NCBI GenBank assembly: GCA_018971625.1 | Contig: JAGXAJ010000014.1 | Location: forward strand, 1 to 64,000 | DNA from: Pseudomonadota bacterium | GTDB taxonomy: Bacteria > Pseudomonadota > Alphaproteobacteria > Rhizobiales > Xanthobacteraceae | DNA length: 64,000 nucleotides | Direction: 5' to 3' | Shown: piece by piece, positions 17,399-25,702 of the stretch | How positions within the stretch are numbered: the first letter of the stretch is position 1 | How the letters are laid out: every line of letters begins with the position of its first letter | Position numbers and translations under genes: made by a program | Notes under the pieces: model-generated | Database searches by the model: none | Told to the model about the DNA's origin: nothing | What the model saw: the letters and a program-made list of their open reading frames with translations, nothing else

Positions 17399-18871
17399 TT
17401 GGCAAAATCGCGGTGGAGTTTTGAAAGCGCGACGGAATTGTCGCGGGCGCTGGCGGCAAAGAAGGTTTCGGCCGTCGAACTCGCGCAGGACGTAATCGCG
17501 CGCATCGAACGCCATGATGGCAAGATCAATGCGATTTGTGTCCGCGATTTTGCCCGCGGACTCGATGCCGCGCGCACCGCCGATGCGGCGCGCAGGCGTG
17601 GCGAAAGCAAACCGCTGCTCGGCATCCCCATGACGGTGAAGGAATCCTACAATGTCGGAGGATTGCCGACGACATGGGGCTTTCCAGCGCAGAAGGATTT
17701 CGTGCCGCCGGACGACGCGCTGCCGATTTCGCGCGTCAAGGACGCCGGCGGCGTCATCCTCGGCAAGACCAACGTGCCGCTCGGGCTCGGCGACTGGCAG
17801 AGCTACAACGACGTCTACGGCACCACCAACAATCCGTTCGATCTCGGCCGCACACCCGGCGGTTCTTCCGGCGGATCATCGGCGGCGCTGGCCGCGGGCT
17901 ACGGACCGCTCTCGCTGGGCTCCGACATCGGCGGATCGTTGCGGGTGCCGGCGTTTCATTGCGGCGTCTACGCCCACAAGCCGACCTTTGCGCTGGTGCC
18001 GTCGCGCGGCAATACACCGCCACCGCTTCCGCCGCTGCCGTTTGACCGCGATCTCGCGGTGGTCGGGCCGATGGCGCGCTCGGCCGCCGATCTTTCTTTG
18101 CTGCTCGACGTGATCGCCGGGCCTGATCCGCTGGAAGCCGGCAAGGGCTATCGGCTGGCGCTGCCCGCCTCGCGTCACCACGCGCTGAAGGGTTTTCGCG
18201 TGCTGCTGATTGACACCGATCCGCTCATGCCGACCGGCGAGGACGTGCGCACGGCGATCGAGAAGCTCGCCGGCGATCTCGGCAAGGCCGGTGTCACCGT
18301 CACACGACAAAGTCCGCTGCTGCCTGACTTCGCAGCCTCCACGCGGCTCTATATGCGGCTATTGATGGCGTTCCTGGCCAGCTCGTTCCAGCCGGAGATC
18401 TATGCGGGCGCCCAGGCCGCAGCAAGCACGCTTTCGCCTGACGATACGAGCCTGCGCGCCGAGCGGTTGCGCGGCATCACACTCAGCCACCGTGACTGGG
18501 TGGCGGCCGACGGCGGACGGACGCGGCTGCGCGCACAATGGCGCGAGCTATTCAGGAATTTCGACGCGGTGATCTGCCCGGTCATGCCGACGCCGGCCTT
18601 TCCGCATGATCATTCGCCGGATCAGGAAACACGCCGCATCAAGGTCGACGGCAAGGACTATCCCTATGCCGACCAGTTGGCATGGCCCGGCATCGCTACC
18701 CTGCCCGGCCTGCCCTCCACCGCCATACCGCTCGGACTATCACCGGAAGGATTGCCCGTCGGAGTTCAGATCGTTGGCGGGTGGCTGGAAGACCGCACGC
18801 CGCTCAAACTGGCGGAATTGATCGAGCGCGAGTTCGGCGGCTTCGTGCCGCCGCCGATGTTCGATGATTAG
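17399..18871 (+). CDS. Amidase signature family hydrolase
   Basis: The 490-residue enzyme contains the amidase signature: Lys81 in GIPMTVKESYN, the Gly/Ser-rich TPGGSSGGSSAALAAG (cis-Ser ~156) and GSDIGGSLRVPAFHCG with the nucleophile Ser180. The C-terminal half ends PLGLSPEGLPVGVQIVGG, a standard family motif. It hydrolyses a carboxamide or related C-N bond; no GatB/GatC genes adjoin, so it is unlikely to be GatA. The start is TTG, preceded by AGGAGAA. Substrate unknown. Confidence 0.9.
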   Translation: MAKSRWSFESATELSRALAAKKVSAVELAQDVIARIERHDGKINAICVRDFARGLDAARTADAARRRGESKPLLGIPMTVKESYNVGGLPTTWGFPAQKDFVPPDDALPISRVKDAGGVILGKTNVPLGLGDWQSYNDVYGTTNNPFDLGRTPGGSSGGSSAALAAGYGPLSLGSDIGGSLRVPAFHCGVYAHKPTFALVPSRGNTPPPLPPLPFDRDLAVVGPMARSAADLSLLLDVIAGPDPLEAGKGYRLALPASRHHALKGFRVLLIDTDPLMPTGEDVRTAIEKLAGDLGKAGVTVTRQSPLLPDFAASTRLYMRLLMAFLASSFQPEIYAGAQAAASTLSPDDTSLRAERLRGITLSHRDWVAADGGRTRLRAQWRELFRNFDAVICPVMPTPAFPHDHSPDQETRRIKVDGKDYPYADQLAWPGIATLPGLPSTAIPLGLSPEGLPVGVQIVGGWLEDRTPLKLAELIEREFGGFVPPPMFDD

Positions 18872-18898
18872 GCGAGGATTGCATCACACCATCAGTGC

Positions 18899-18958
18899 GA
18901 GCGCAGCGAAGCAATCCAGCGCCGAAGCAAAGAACTGGATTGCTTCGTCGCTTCGCTC
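18899..18958. repeat. Palindromic intergenic repeat (GCGAAGCAATCCAG arms)
   Basis: GAGCGCAGCGAAGCAATCCAG faces CTGGATTGCTTCGTCGCTTCGCTC across 15 bases. The arms pair almost completely into a long hairpin 27 bases after the amidase stop. Such arms are a well-known look of Bradyrhizobium intergenic palindromes; it may also serve as a terminator. Confidence 0.65.
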
Positions 18959-19048
18959 AAACGCTTGGCGGTGCTCCGGGGAAGCGACGGGTTGCCGCGG
19001 CGTATCGCTCGCATAGATACGGACTCTCACCCAACGAGGACCGCGCCC

Positions 19049-19749
19049 ATGGAGATGCCGAAATACAAGACGCCCTTATCGTCGGCGCCGGCGAAGGCCT
19101 GAGCGCATCGCTGACCCGGCTGTTCGCCCGTGAGGGCATTCGCATCGCACTCGCCGCGCGCCAGACCGCAAAGCTCGGTGCGCTGTGCAGCGAGACCGGC
19201 GCCCGAGCCTTTACCTGCAACGCAACCGACGCTGACGAGGTGGAGCGGCTGTTCGGCCTGGTCGAGCGCGAGATCAGCAGCCCTGACGTGGTGGTTTATA
19301 ACGCTTCTGCTCGCGCGCGCGGCCCGTTGGTCGATCTGGTGCCGGCCGAAGTGGCGCAGGCAATCTCCGTGGGCGCCTTCGGCGGCTTTCTGGTAGCGCA
19401 GCAGGCGGCGAAGCGGATGCTGCCGAACAAGCATGGCGCGATCCTGTTCACCGGGGCTTCCGCCAGCATCAAGGGTTATCCGCAATCGGCGCCGTTCGCG
19501 ATGGGCAAATTCGCGCTGCGCGGGCTGGCGCAGAGCATGGCGCGCGAATTGGCGCCGCAGGGTATTCACGTCGCTCATTTCGTCATCGATGGCGGCATTC
19601 GCAGCACGGCAAGGGTCGAGCCCACCGACCGTCCGGACTCGATGCTCGACCCCGATGCCATCGCCTTGAGCTACTGGAACGTGCTGCAGCAGCCCCGCAG
19701 CGCCTGGACCTGGGAGTTGGAGGTGCGGCCGTGGCTCGAGAAATTCTAG
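19049..19749 (+). pseudogene. SDR-family oxidoreductase with frameshift after codon ~7
   Basis: ATG 19049 with GAGGA upstream gives MEMPKYKT, and the family would continue ALIVGAGEGLSASLTRLF; that sequence is present, but in another frame, with one G missing near 19070. From there the frame is intact to TAG at 19747: cofactor motif IVGAGEGLSASL, NASARARGPL, FTGASASIKGYPQSAPFAMGKFA. In the active-site segment Phe stands where SDRs have the catalytic Tyr (SAPFAMGKFA instead of YxxxK), so it belongs to the divergent SDR group of unknown activity. Without the shift it would be ~234 residues. Mutation or sequence error cannot be told apart. Confidence 0.75.
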
Positions 19750-19799
19750 AACAACCAGCGAGGAGATGTGCAGGCCTAAGCCAATGCGGTATTCAAGGG

Positions 19800-19990
19800 A
19801 AACCAGGCGTTAGCGGCAATATCACCCGCGATTCCCGCAGCCAGGACGGCAAGCCTTCCGCTAATATGTTCGCGGCCGGTGAAATCATGGCCGGCAACGT
19901 GCTCGGCAAGGGTTATGCGGCCGGCATCGGCATGACCATCGGCAGCGTGTTCGGACGGATCGCGGGGCGAGAAGCGGCGCAAAATGCACG
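19800..19990 (+). pseudogene. tcuA: 3' remnant of tricarballylate dehydrogenase
   Basis: Only the last ~55 codons remain: RDSRSQDGKPSANMFAAGEI, MAGNVLGKGYAAGIGMTI and GSVFGRIAGREAAQNAR. This is the C-terminal FAD-binding end of TcuA-type flavoproteins. The roughly 400 N-terminal codons are absent; the SDR gene ends 50 bases before. The tail overlaps the start of tcuB in another frame, as in an intact tcuAB operon. Confidence 0.8.
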
Positions 19991-21111
19991 GAACCAGGAT
20001 TCTCGAGGAAGCCGACCGCCTGATGACGGTCTGCAACGCCTGCCGCTATTGCGAAGGCCTCTGCGCGGTGTTTCCGGCAATGGAAATGCGCCGCGCCTTT
20101 TCCGACGGCGACCTCAATTATCTTGCCAATCTCTGCCACGCCTGCGGCGCCTGCTACACCGATTGCCAGTTCTCGCCGCCCCACGAATACAACGTCAACG
20201 TTCCACAGACGCTGGCGATCGCTCGCGCGGAATCCTATGCCGCCTATGCGTGGCCGGGCGCCCTCTCCGGCCTGTTCGCACGCAACGGGCTTGCGATCAG
20301 CCTGATCGCAGCTTTGAGCGTCGCGGCATTCATCTTCGGCTTTGCCGCGCTCAACGATCCCGCGGTGCTGTACGGCGTCCACACCGGGCCCGGCGCGTTC
20401 TACCAATTGATGCCGCACAATGCGATGGCGGCGCTGTTCGGTGCGGCGTTCCTTTACGCGATCCTCGCGCTGGTGATGGGCATACGCGCGTTCTGGCGTG
20501 ATATCGGCGAGACGATCGGCAACACCGCCGACGCGGGATCGCTGTTCCAGGCGATGCGCGATGCCGGCGAGTTGCGCTATCTCGACGGCGGCGGAGGAGG
20601 CTGCTTCAACGAGGACGACCGTCCGACCGGCCGGCGCAAGATCTATCATCATCTGACCTTCTACGGCTTTGTGCTGTGCTTCGCCGCGACGTCGGTAGCT
20701 ACGCTCTATCATTATTGGCTCGGACGCGAGGCGCCGTATGCGTGGTGGGACTTGCCCGTCGTGCTCGGCACGCTTGGCGGCATCGGACTCGTGATCGGGC
20801 CGGCTGGATTGCTGAGCGAGAGGTGGAAGCGCGACCCGGTGCTGGTCGACCGAGCGCGCATGGGCATGGATATGGCCTTCATCGCCATGCTGTTCCTGAC
20901 CGCGGCTACCGGCATCGTGCTGCTGTTGCTGCGCGACACGGCTGTGATGGGACCGCTGCTGGCGCTGCATCTCGGGGTGGTGTTCGCGCTGTTCATCACG
21001 CTGCCCTATGGCAAGTTCGTGCACGGCATCTACCGCTACATCGCGCTGGTACGTTACGCGCGGGAGCGGCGGATGATGCCGGGGCGCGGCGCCGCCCTCA
21101 CCTCTCCCTGA
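19984..21111 (+). CDS. tcuB: Tricarballylate utilization iron-sulfur/membrane protein TcuB
   Basis: The 375-residue protein has two cysteine clusters near the N-terminus (CNACRYCEGLCAVFP and CHACGACYTDCQFSPPHEY) for two [4Fe-4S] centres, then about six transmembrane helices with histidines fit for heme or quinone contact (KIYHHLTFYGFVLCF, LLALHLGVVFALF, YGKFVHGIYRY). TcuB reoxidises the FADH2 of TcuA and delivers electrons to the membrane when tricarballylate is oxidised to cis-aconitate. The gene seems intact although its partner tcuA is only a stub. Its end overlaps the convergent HlyD gene by 14 bases. Confidence 0.88.
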   Translation: MHGTRILEEADRLMTVCNACRYCEGLCAVFPAMEMRRAFSDGDLNYLANLCHACGACYTDCQFSPPHEYNVNVPQTLAIARAESYAAYAWPGALSGLFARNGLAISLIAALSVAAFIFGFAALNDPAVLYGVHTGPGAFYQLMPHNAMAALFGAAFLYAILALVMGIRAFWRDIGETIGNTADAGSLFQAMRDAGELRYLDGGGGGCFNEDDRPTGRRKIYHHLTFYGFVLCFAATSVATLYHYWLGREAPYAWWDLPVVLGTLGGIGLVIGPAGLLSERWKRDPVLVDRARMGMDMAFIAMLFLTAATGIVLLLLRDTAVMGPLLALHLGVVFALFITLPYGKFVHGIYRYIALVRYARERRMMPGRGAALTSP

Positions 21112-22453
21112 ACGCACGCATCAACTGGTCCTTCAGCGGCTTGACCAGATAGGACATCATGGTGCGATCGCCGGTCTGGACGAAGGCTTCCACCGGCATG
21201 CCCGGGATCAGCTTGACTTCGCCGAGCTTTGCAACTTCGTCCGGCGGCAGCGAGACGCGGATAGTGTAGTAGGATTGGCCGCTGCGCTGGTCCGTATTGA
21301 CGTCGGGCGAAACGCGGATCACCTCGCCGATCAATTCCGGGGTCGTGCGCTGGTTGAAGGCCGATAGCCGCAGCAGCGTCCTTTCGCCGATTTGCAATTT
21401 GTCGATGTCCTGCGGGTTGACCTTGGCCTCGACCTGGAGGTCGTCGGCTTGCGGCACGATCATCATGATGGCATCGCCCGCCTGGATCACCCCGCCGACA
21501 GTATGCACGGTCGATTGCTCGACGATTCCGTCCTGCGGCGCGCGGATATCGACCCGGCGCAACTGGTCCTCGGCGGTGACCTTGCGTTCAATATATTCGC
21601 CGATCTTGTCATTGGTCTCGCGCAGATCCTTGGAGACGTCGCTGACCATGTCCTTGTCGATCTGGATGATCTGCAATTCAGTCTCGGTGATCTTGCCCTT
21701 GGCCTCCGCCGTCGAGGCGATGTATTGCGCCTTTTCGCCGGCGAGCCGCGCCGCGTCGCGCTCCAGCGTGGTCAGCCGCGTCAACTGCACGAGATGCTGG
21801 TCGTAGAGCTGGCGAACGCCGACCAGTTCCTTGTCGACCAGCGCTATTTCCTGGTCCTTGGCCTGCGCCTGGGCTGTGAGGCCCGCGATCTCTTCCTTCA
21901 ACTGCGTGATCCGCTCGCGCAATTGCGCCTTCTGTCCGCTCCGCCCGGTGGTGCGGACTTCGAACAGCTTGGTCTCGCTTGCCATCACGTCCTTGACGTC
22001 GGGATCGTCCGGGTTATCGAGCAATGCCTGCGGAAACACGATCTTGTCGAGGCCCTGCTGCTCGGCCTGCAGCCGGGCGCCGCGCGCCAGGAGACCGTTG
22101 AGGTTCTTGGTGACGATCGCGAGGTTCGCCTTGGTGACGGTGTCATCGAGCCGCACCACGATATCGCCGGCCTTGACGTGGTCGCCGTCATGCGCGCGCA
22201 CTTCGCCAACGACACCGCCGGTCGGATGCTGGACCTTCTTGATGCTGGATTCGACCACGATCGATCCCGGCGCGATCAGCGCGCCGGAGATTTCGGCGGT
22301 CGAGGCCCAGACGCCAAGCCCGCCGACCAGGAACACGACCACCGACAGGCCGACGATCAGATGCAGCCGGATCGAGGATTGCGCGCCTTTTGTCTCGGCA
22401 AGGCCGATCTTTTGGCCGATCATTCCCTGACTGATCATCCCCTGGACGGTCAT
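21098..22453 (-). CDS. Type I secretion membrane fusion protein (HlyD/PrsE family)
   Basis: The 451-residue protein has a short cytosolic N-terminus, one transmembrane segment (LIVGLSVVVFLVGGLGVW), a biotinyl-lipoyl-like half (VQHPTGGVVGEVRAHDGDHV), a long periplasmic coiled coil (~130-290) and the second lipoyl half with VDIRAPQDGIVEQSTVHTVG. The C-terminus (KLIPGMPVEAFVQTGDRTMM, SYLVKPL) is the HlyD-family signature. It links the inner-membrane ABC transporter to a TolC-like channel, which is not encoded here. The start overlaps the upstream ABC gene by four bases (ATGA). The likely cargo is the giant protein at 28.2-36.9 kb (inference from proximity and type). Confidence 0.93.
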   Translation of the reverse strand: MTVQGMISQGMIGQKIGLAETKGAQSSIRLHLIVGLSVVVFLVGGLGVWASTAEISGALIAPGSIVVESSIKKVQHPTGGVVGEVRAHDGDHVKAGDIVVRLDDTVTKANLAIVTKNLNGLLARGARLQAEQQGLDKIVFPQALLDNPDDPDVKDVMASETKLFEVRTTGRSGQKAQLRERITQLKEEIAGLTAQAQAKDQEIALVDKELVGVRQLYDQHLVQLTRLTTLERDAARLAGEKAQYIASTAEAKGKITETELQIIQIDKDMVSDVSKDLRETNDKIGEYIERKVTAEDQLRRVDIRAPQDGIVEQSTVHTVGGVIQAGDAIMMIVPQADDLQVEAKVNPQDIDKLQIGERTLLRLSAFNQRTTPELIGEVIRVSPDVNTDQRSGQSYYTIRVSLPPDEVAKLGEVKLIPGMPVEAFVQTGDRTMMSYLVKPLKDQLMRAFRER

Positions 22454-24195
22454 TTCTTGACCCCGCCTTCGCTGACGATCTTGATCGGCGTGGGCGGCGC
22501 GACCCGCTGGATCACCTGCCCGAGCACCGTCTCCTTGGGGCCGAAGGCCTGCATGCGGCCTTCTTTCAGCACCAAAAGCTGGTCAACACCTTCGATCCCG
22601 ACCGGCCGGTGCGCCACCACCACCACGATGGCGCCGCGCTCCCGCGCGGCACGGATCGCCCGCGTCAGCGCTTCGTCGCCCTCGGTGTCGAGATTGGAAT
22701 TCGGCTCATCGAGCACGATCAGGAAGGGATTTCCGTACAACGCCCGCGCCAGCGCCACCCGCTGCGCCTGGCCGGCCGACAATGCATGGCCCTGTTCACC
22801 GACCTGAGTATCGTAGCCGTCGCGCATCTTGATGATGAGCTGGTGCACACCGGCTTCCTTGGCGGCGGCAATGATGCCGTCGGAAACGGCATCGGGATCG
22901 AAACGGCAGATGTTCTGCGCCACGGTGCCGGCGAACAATTCGACGTCCTGCGGCAGATACCCGATGTGACGGCCAAGCACGTCTGGCGACCATTGGTCGA
23001 GCGCGGCGCCATCAAGCCGGACCTTGCCACGGAACGGCTGCCATACGCCGACCAGCGCACGCACCAGCGACGATTTTCCGGATCCGCTCGGCCCGATGAT
23101 GCCAAGCCCACGTCCGGCCTCGAGCACGAAGTTGACGTCCTGCACGATGACTTTCTGTTCGCCCGGCGGCACGATGCTGACCGTCTCGACCGAAAGCCGG
23201 CTCGACGGCTCCTGCAGCAGGGTCTGCGCGGTTCGCGGCGGCAATTGCTCGAGCAGGCGATTGAGACGGTACCAGCTTTGCCGGGCGGCGACGAAGCTTC
23301 TCCAGTGCGCGATTGCAAGGTCGACAGGGGCCAATGCCCGCGCGCTCAGGATCGATCCCGCAATGATGATACCTGCCGTCGCTTGCTGATAGATCACCAG
23401 GTAGGCGCCGACACCAAGCACGGCCGATTGCAGCGTCATGCGAAGCACCTTGGAGATCGCACCAAGGCCGCCTGCGATGTCGCTGGCGTATTGATTACCC
23501 GTCAGATATTTTTCGTTGGCCTCGCTCCAGCGATTGGTCAATCGTCCGGACATTCCCATCGCCACCAGAACCTCGGCGTTGCGCCGGCTGGTGGCGGCCA
23601 GATCGTTGCGACGCGCCGCAAGCCCCGTCGCCTCACGTGCCGGTGCGCGCGACAGGTATTCCGTGACGAGGGTAAGGCCAACAAGGATGATAGCGCCCAC
23701 CAGCGCCGTCAGCCCGATCACGAAATGGAAGGCGAAACAGATCGCCAGGTAGAACGGCAGCCAGGGCAGGTCGAAGAAGGCGCCGGGCCCCATGCCCGAG
23801 AGAAAAGAGCGCACCGCGTCGAGGTCGCGCAGCGGCTGCAGGCCTTCGTTGCGCGCGCCCATGACCAGCGGCAGGCGCACCATGGTGTCGAATACCCGGC
23901 GGTTGAGCGATTCATCGAGGGCGGTGCCGATACGCCCGAGAATTCGTCCGCGAATGAGATCAAGGATGCCTTGGGACAGGTACATTCCGCCCGCGAGGAT
24001 CGCGAGGCCGATCAGGGTCGGCACGCTGCGGCTCGGCAGCACGCGATCGTAGACCTCCAGCATGAAGATCGAGCCGGTCAGATAGAGCACATTGATCGCG
24101 CAACTCATAATACCGACGCCAATAAAGGCGTGGCGACACGTGCGCAGCGCGTCGCCGAGTTCGGAACGCCGGACACCGGGAGCGCCTGCCATCAA
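22450..24195 (-). CDS. Type I secretion ABC transporter (PrsD/LapB-like, ATPase and permease)
   Basis: The 581-residue protein has an N-terminal ABC membrane domain (~20-300; hydrophobic helices such as INVLYLTGSIFMLEVYDRVL and VPTLIGLAILAGGMYLSQGI) and a C-terminal ATPase with Walker A GPSGSGKSSL, signature LSAGQAQRVALARAL and Walker B LIVLDEPNSNLD. There is no N-terminal C39 peptidase or C39-like domain, so it belongs to the PrsD/AprD group that exports proteins through an uncleaved C-terminal signal. It is translationally coupled to the HlyD gene. Confidence 0.93.
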   Translation of the reverse strand: MMAGAPGVRRSELGDALRTCRHAFIGVGIMSCAINVLYLTGSIFMLEVYDRVLPSRSVPTLIGLAILAGGMYLSQGILDLIRGRILGRIGTALDESLNRRVFDTMVRLPLVMGARNEGLQPLRDLDAVRSFLSGMGPGAFFDLPWLPFYLAICFAFHFVIGLTALVGAIILVGLTLVTEYLSRAPAREATGLAARRNDLAATSRRNAEVLVAMGMSGRLTNRWSEANEKYLTGNQYASDIAGGLGAISKVLRMTLQSAVLGVGAYLVIYQQATAGIIIAGSILSARALAPVDLAIAHWRSFVAARQSWYRLNRLLEQLPPRTAQTLLQEPSSRLSVETVSIVPPGEQKVIVQDVNFVLEAGRGLGIIGPSGSGKSSLVRALVGVWQPFRGKVRLDGAALDQWSPDVLGRHIGYLPQDVELFAGTVAQNICRFDPDAVSDGIIAAAKEAGVHQLIIKMRDGYDTQVGEQGHALSAGQAQRVALARALYGNPFLIVLDEPNSNLDTEGDEALTRAIRAARERGAIVVVVAHRPVGIEGVDQLLVLKEGRMQAFGPKETVLGQVIQRVAPPTPIKIVSEGGVKK

Positions 24196-24376
24196 CCCTG
24201 ATCTCTGCCAATCGGATGCGGGAACCCCGTTTTACCGATGTTTCGGCCGATCGTCCATTTATGTGGCGTTAACCTAAATACCGTTGGCCGGCCGGCCTCG
24301 TGCACTGTTCCATGCGGAACCTATTGGCGTCCAATGGCTTGTATTTGCGATCTTAACGGACACTTCGGGAGCAATC

Positions 24377-24793
24377 ATGATTCACCGTTTCATCGGAATG
24401 ACCGCCCTTGTCGCTGCCCTGGCGCTTCCCTCGCTGGCACAGGCCCAAGGGGTGCCAGGTGGAATTGAACGAGGTTCGCAAGACGGCGAACGTGCCGCCG
24501 GACCGGTCGGGGCCGTGGTCGGTGGCGTCGTTGGCGGCGTGGTCGGAGGCGTCGCCGGGGTGCTGGGCGTCGACGAACGCCCGCGCTTTCGCAGCTATGT
24601 GGTCGAGCAGCACCGCCCCTCTTATCACTATGCCGAGGAAGTTCGGGTCGGCACGGTTCTGCCTGAAGAGGGCGTCACCTATTACGATGTACCGCCGGAA
24701 TATGGCGTCCACGGTTATCGCTACACGGTCGTAAACGGCCGCACGGTTCTGGTCGAACCGCGCACCCGCAGGATCGTCGAGATTGTCGAATAA
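24377..24793 (+). CDS. Exported DUF1236 family protein
   Basis: The 138-residue protein has a signal peptide (MTALVAALALPSLAQAQG), a glycine/valine-rich hydrophobic segment (VVGGVVGGVVGGVAGVLGV) and a C-terminal DUF1236 domain: LPEEGVTYYDVPPEYGVHGY and YTVVNGRTVLVEPRTRRIVE. CGGGAG precedes the ATG. DUF1236 proteins are common in Bradyrhizobium envelopes; their function is unknown. A hairpin terminator follows at 24832. Confidence 0.85.
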   Translation: MIHRFIGMTALVAALALPSLAQAQGVPGGIERGSQDGERAAGPVGAVVGGVVGGVVGGVAGVLGVDERPRFRSYVVEQHRPSYHYAEEVRVGTVLPEEGVTYYDVPPEYGVHGYRYTVVNGRTVLVEPRTRRIVEIVE

Positions 24794-24831
24794 CTAACGG
24801 CGGTTCTTAAAAATAGAGCCCGGAAAGACAA

Positions 24832-24859
24832 AGGGCCGTCCTTGTGGGCGGCCCTTTTT
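24832..24859 (+). terminator. Rho-independent terminator
   Basis: AGGGCCG and CGGCCCT form a 7-bp stem around a 10-base loop, followed by a T run. It sits 39 bases after the DUF1236 stop. The stem is flanked by A on the left, so it may also work for the convergent minus-strand gene that ends at 24877. Confidence 0.82.
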
Positions 24860-24876
24860 CGAGCGAGTCAAAACTG

Positions 24877-25146
24877 TCAGAAACGGCCTCCCGAGCGAAG
24901 GAGGCGCATGATCACCAGCAGGATCACCGCGCCGATCGCCGAATCGATGATCTCGCGCACGAGACCGGCGCCAAGCCGAATACCCAGCTTCGGAAACAGC
25001 CAGCTTGCGACGAACGCGCCGGCAATGCCGATGAAAATATCGCCGACGATGCCGAAGCCGGTGCCGCGAACGATCTTTCCAGCAAGCCAGCCCGCAATCA
25101 AGCCGACGAACAGGATGACGAGAAGGCTTTCACCTGACAAATACAT
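24877..25146 (-). CDS. GlsB/YeaQ/YmgE family stress-response membrane protein
   Basis: The 89-residue protein has three hydrophobic segments with glycine patterns typical of the transglycosylase-associated family: LLVILFVGLIAGWLAGKIVR, GFGIVGDIFIGIAGAFVASW and IIDSAIGAVILLVIMRLL. It resides in the inner membrane. Relatives respond to envelope or acid stress; the molecular role is unknown. Confidence 0.9.
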   Translation of the reverse strand: MYLSGESLLVILFVGLIAGWLAGKIVRGTGFGIVGDIFIGIAGAFVASWLFPKLGIRLGAGLVREIIDSAIGAVILLVIMRLLRSGGRF

Positions 25147-25317
25147 GGAATTTCCCCGGTTGCCGCGCGCCTGCGTCCGCGCGCTGGACAGAGTCTAACT
25201 GCAATTCCATGACCTGACGACTCCAATGTACTTGTCGCTTCGCTGCAACCCGAGAAATATCAACGAACGCACGCGGTATTTGACGCAACTTTCGTCCGCG
25301 GATGACGTTATATTGAT

Positions 25318-25563
25318 ATGACCCAACCCGACATCTGGTACGTGACCTTCGGGTCCGACAAAACGGCGAACACGGACGACGGTGCCAGTGCAGGCAGGGT
25401 GCGATCGACCCGAACGTTCAAGACGGAAGTCGACGCCAAACTGTTCGCCACGCAAATCCTGGCGAAGGGTTGGACCGCCAGCGCCGGCACGCTCAATCCA
25501 TATCAGCCCAAGCAGGTTGTTGGTCCCGCCGAGGTCGAACGCTGGGCCGGCCTCGGCGGCTAG
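25318..25563 (+). CDS. Small conserved hypothetical protein
   Basis: The 81-residue protein starts MTQPDIWYVTFGSDKTANTD and continues VRSTRTFKTEVDAKLFATQI. It has no signal peptide, cysteine or membrane segment and looks like a small alpha/beta fold. No clear Shine-Dalgarno lies before the ATG. I do not recognise a family. Confidence 0.55.
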   Translation: MTQPDIWYVTFGSDKTANTDDGASAGRVRSTRTFKTEVDAKLFATQILAKGWTASAGTLNPYQPKQVVGPAEVERWAGLGG

Positions 25564-25702
25564 CAGGTTTCAGCAGAGTCTTCCCACGTCACCCAATGTC
25601 GCTGCTGCGGACGCGGCGAGGACAATGACGCCTCTGTTACACCCCGGCAGTTCTGCCACCACGTCGCGGCTGGGAGGATGACCCTGCAAGCTGCAGGCTC
25701 CG

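Noticed and set aside
17399..18871. Amidase as GatA of the tRNA amidotransferase
   Set aside because: No gatB or gatC neighbour, and the C-terminal half differs from GatA; a general amidase is the safer call.
21392..24201. Two long plus-strand ORFs (471 and 530 codons) opposite the type I secretion genes
   Set aside because: They mirror HlyD and ABC coding sequence; the composition is that of antisense frames (His, Arg, Asp, Leu).
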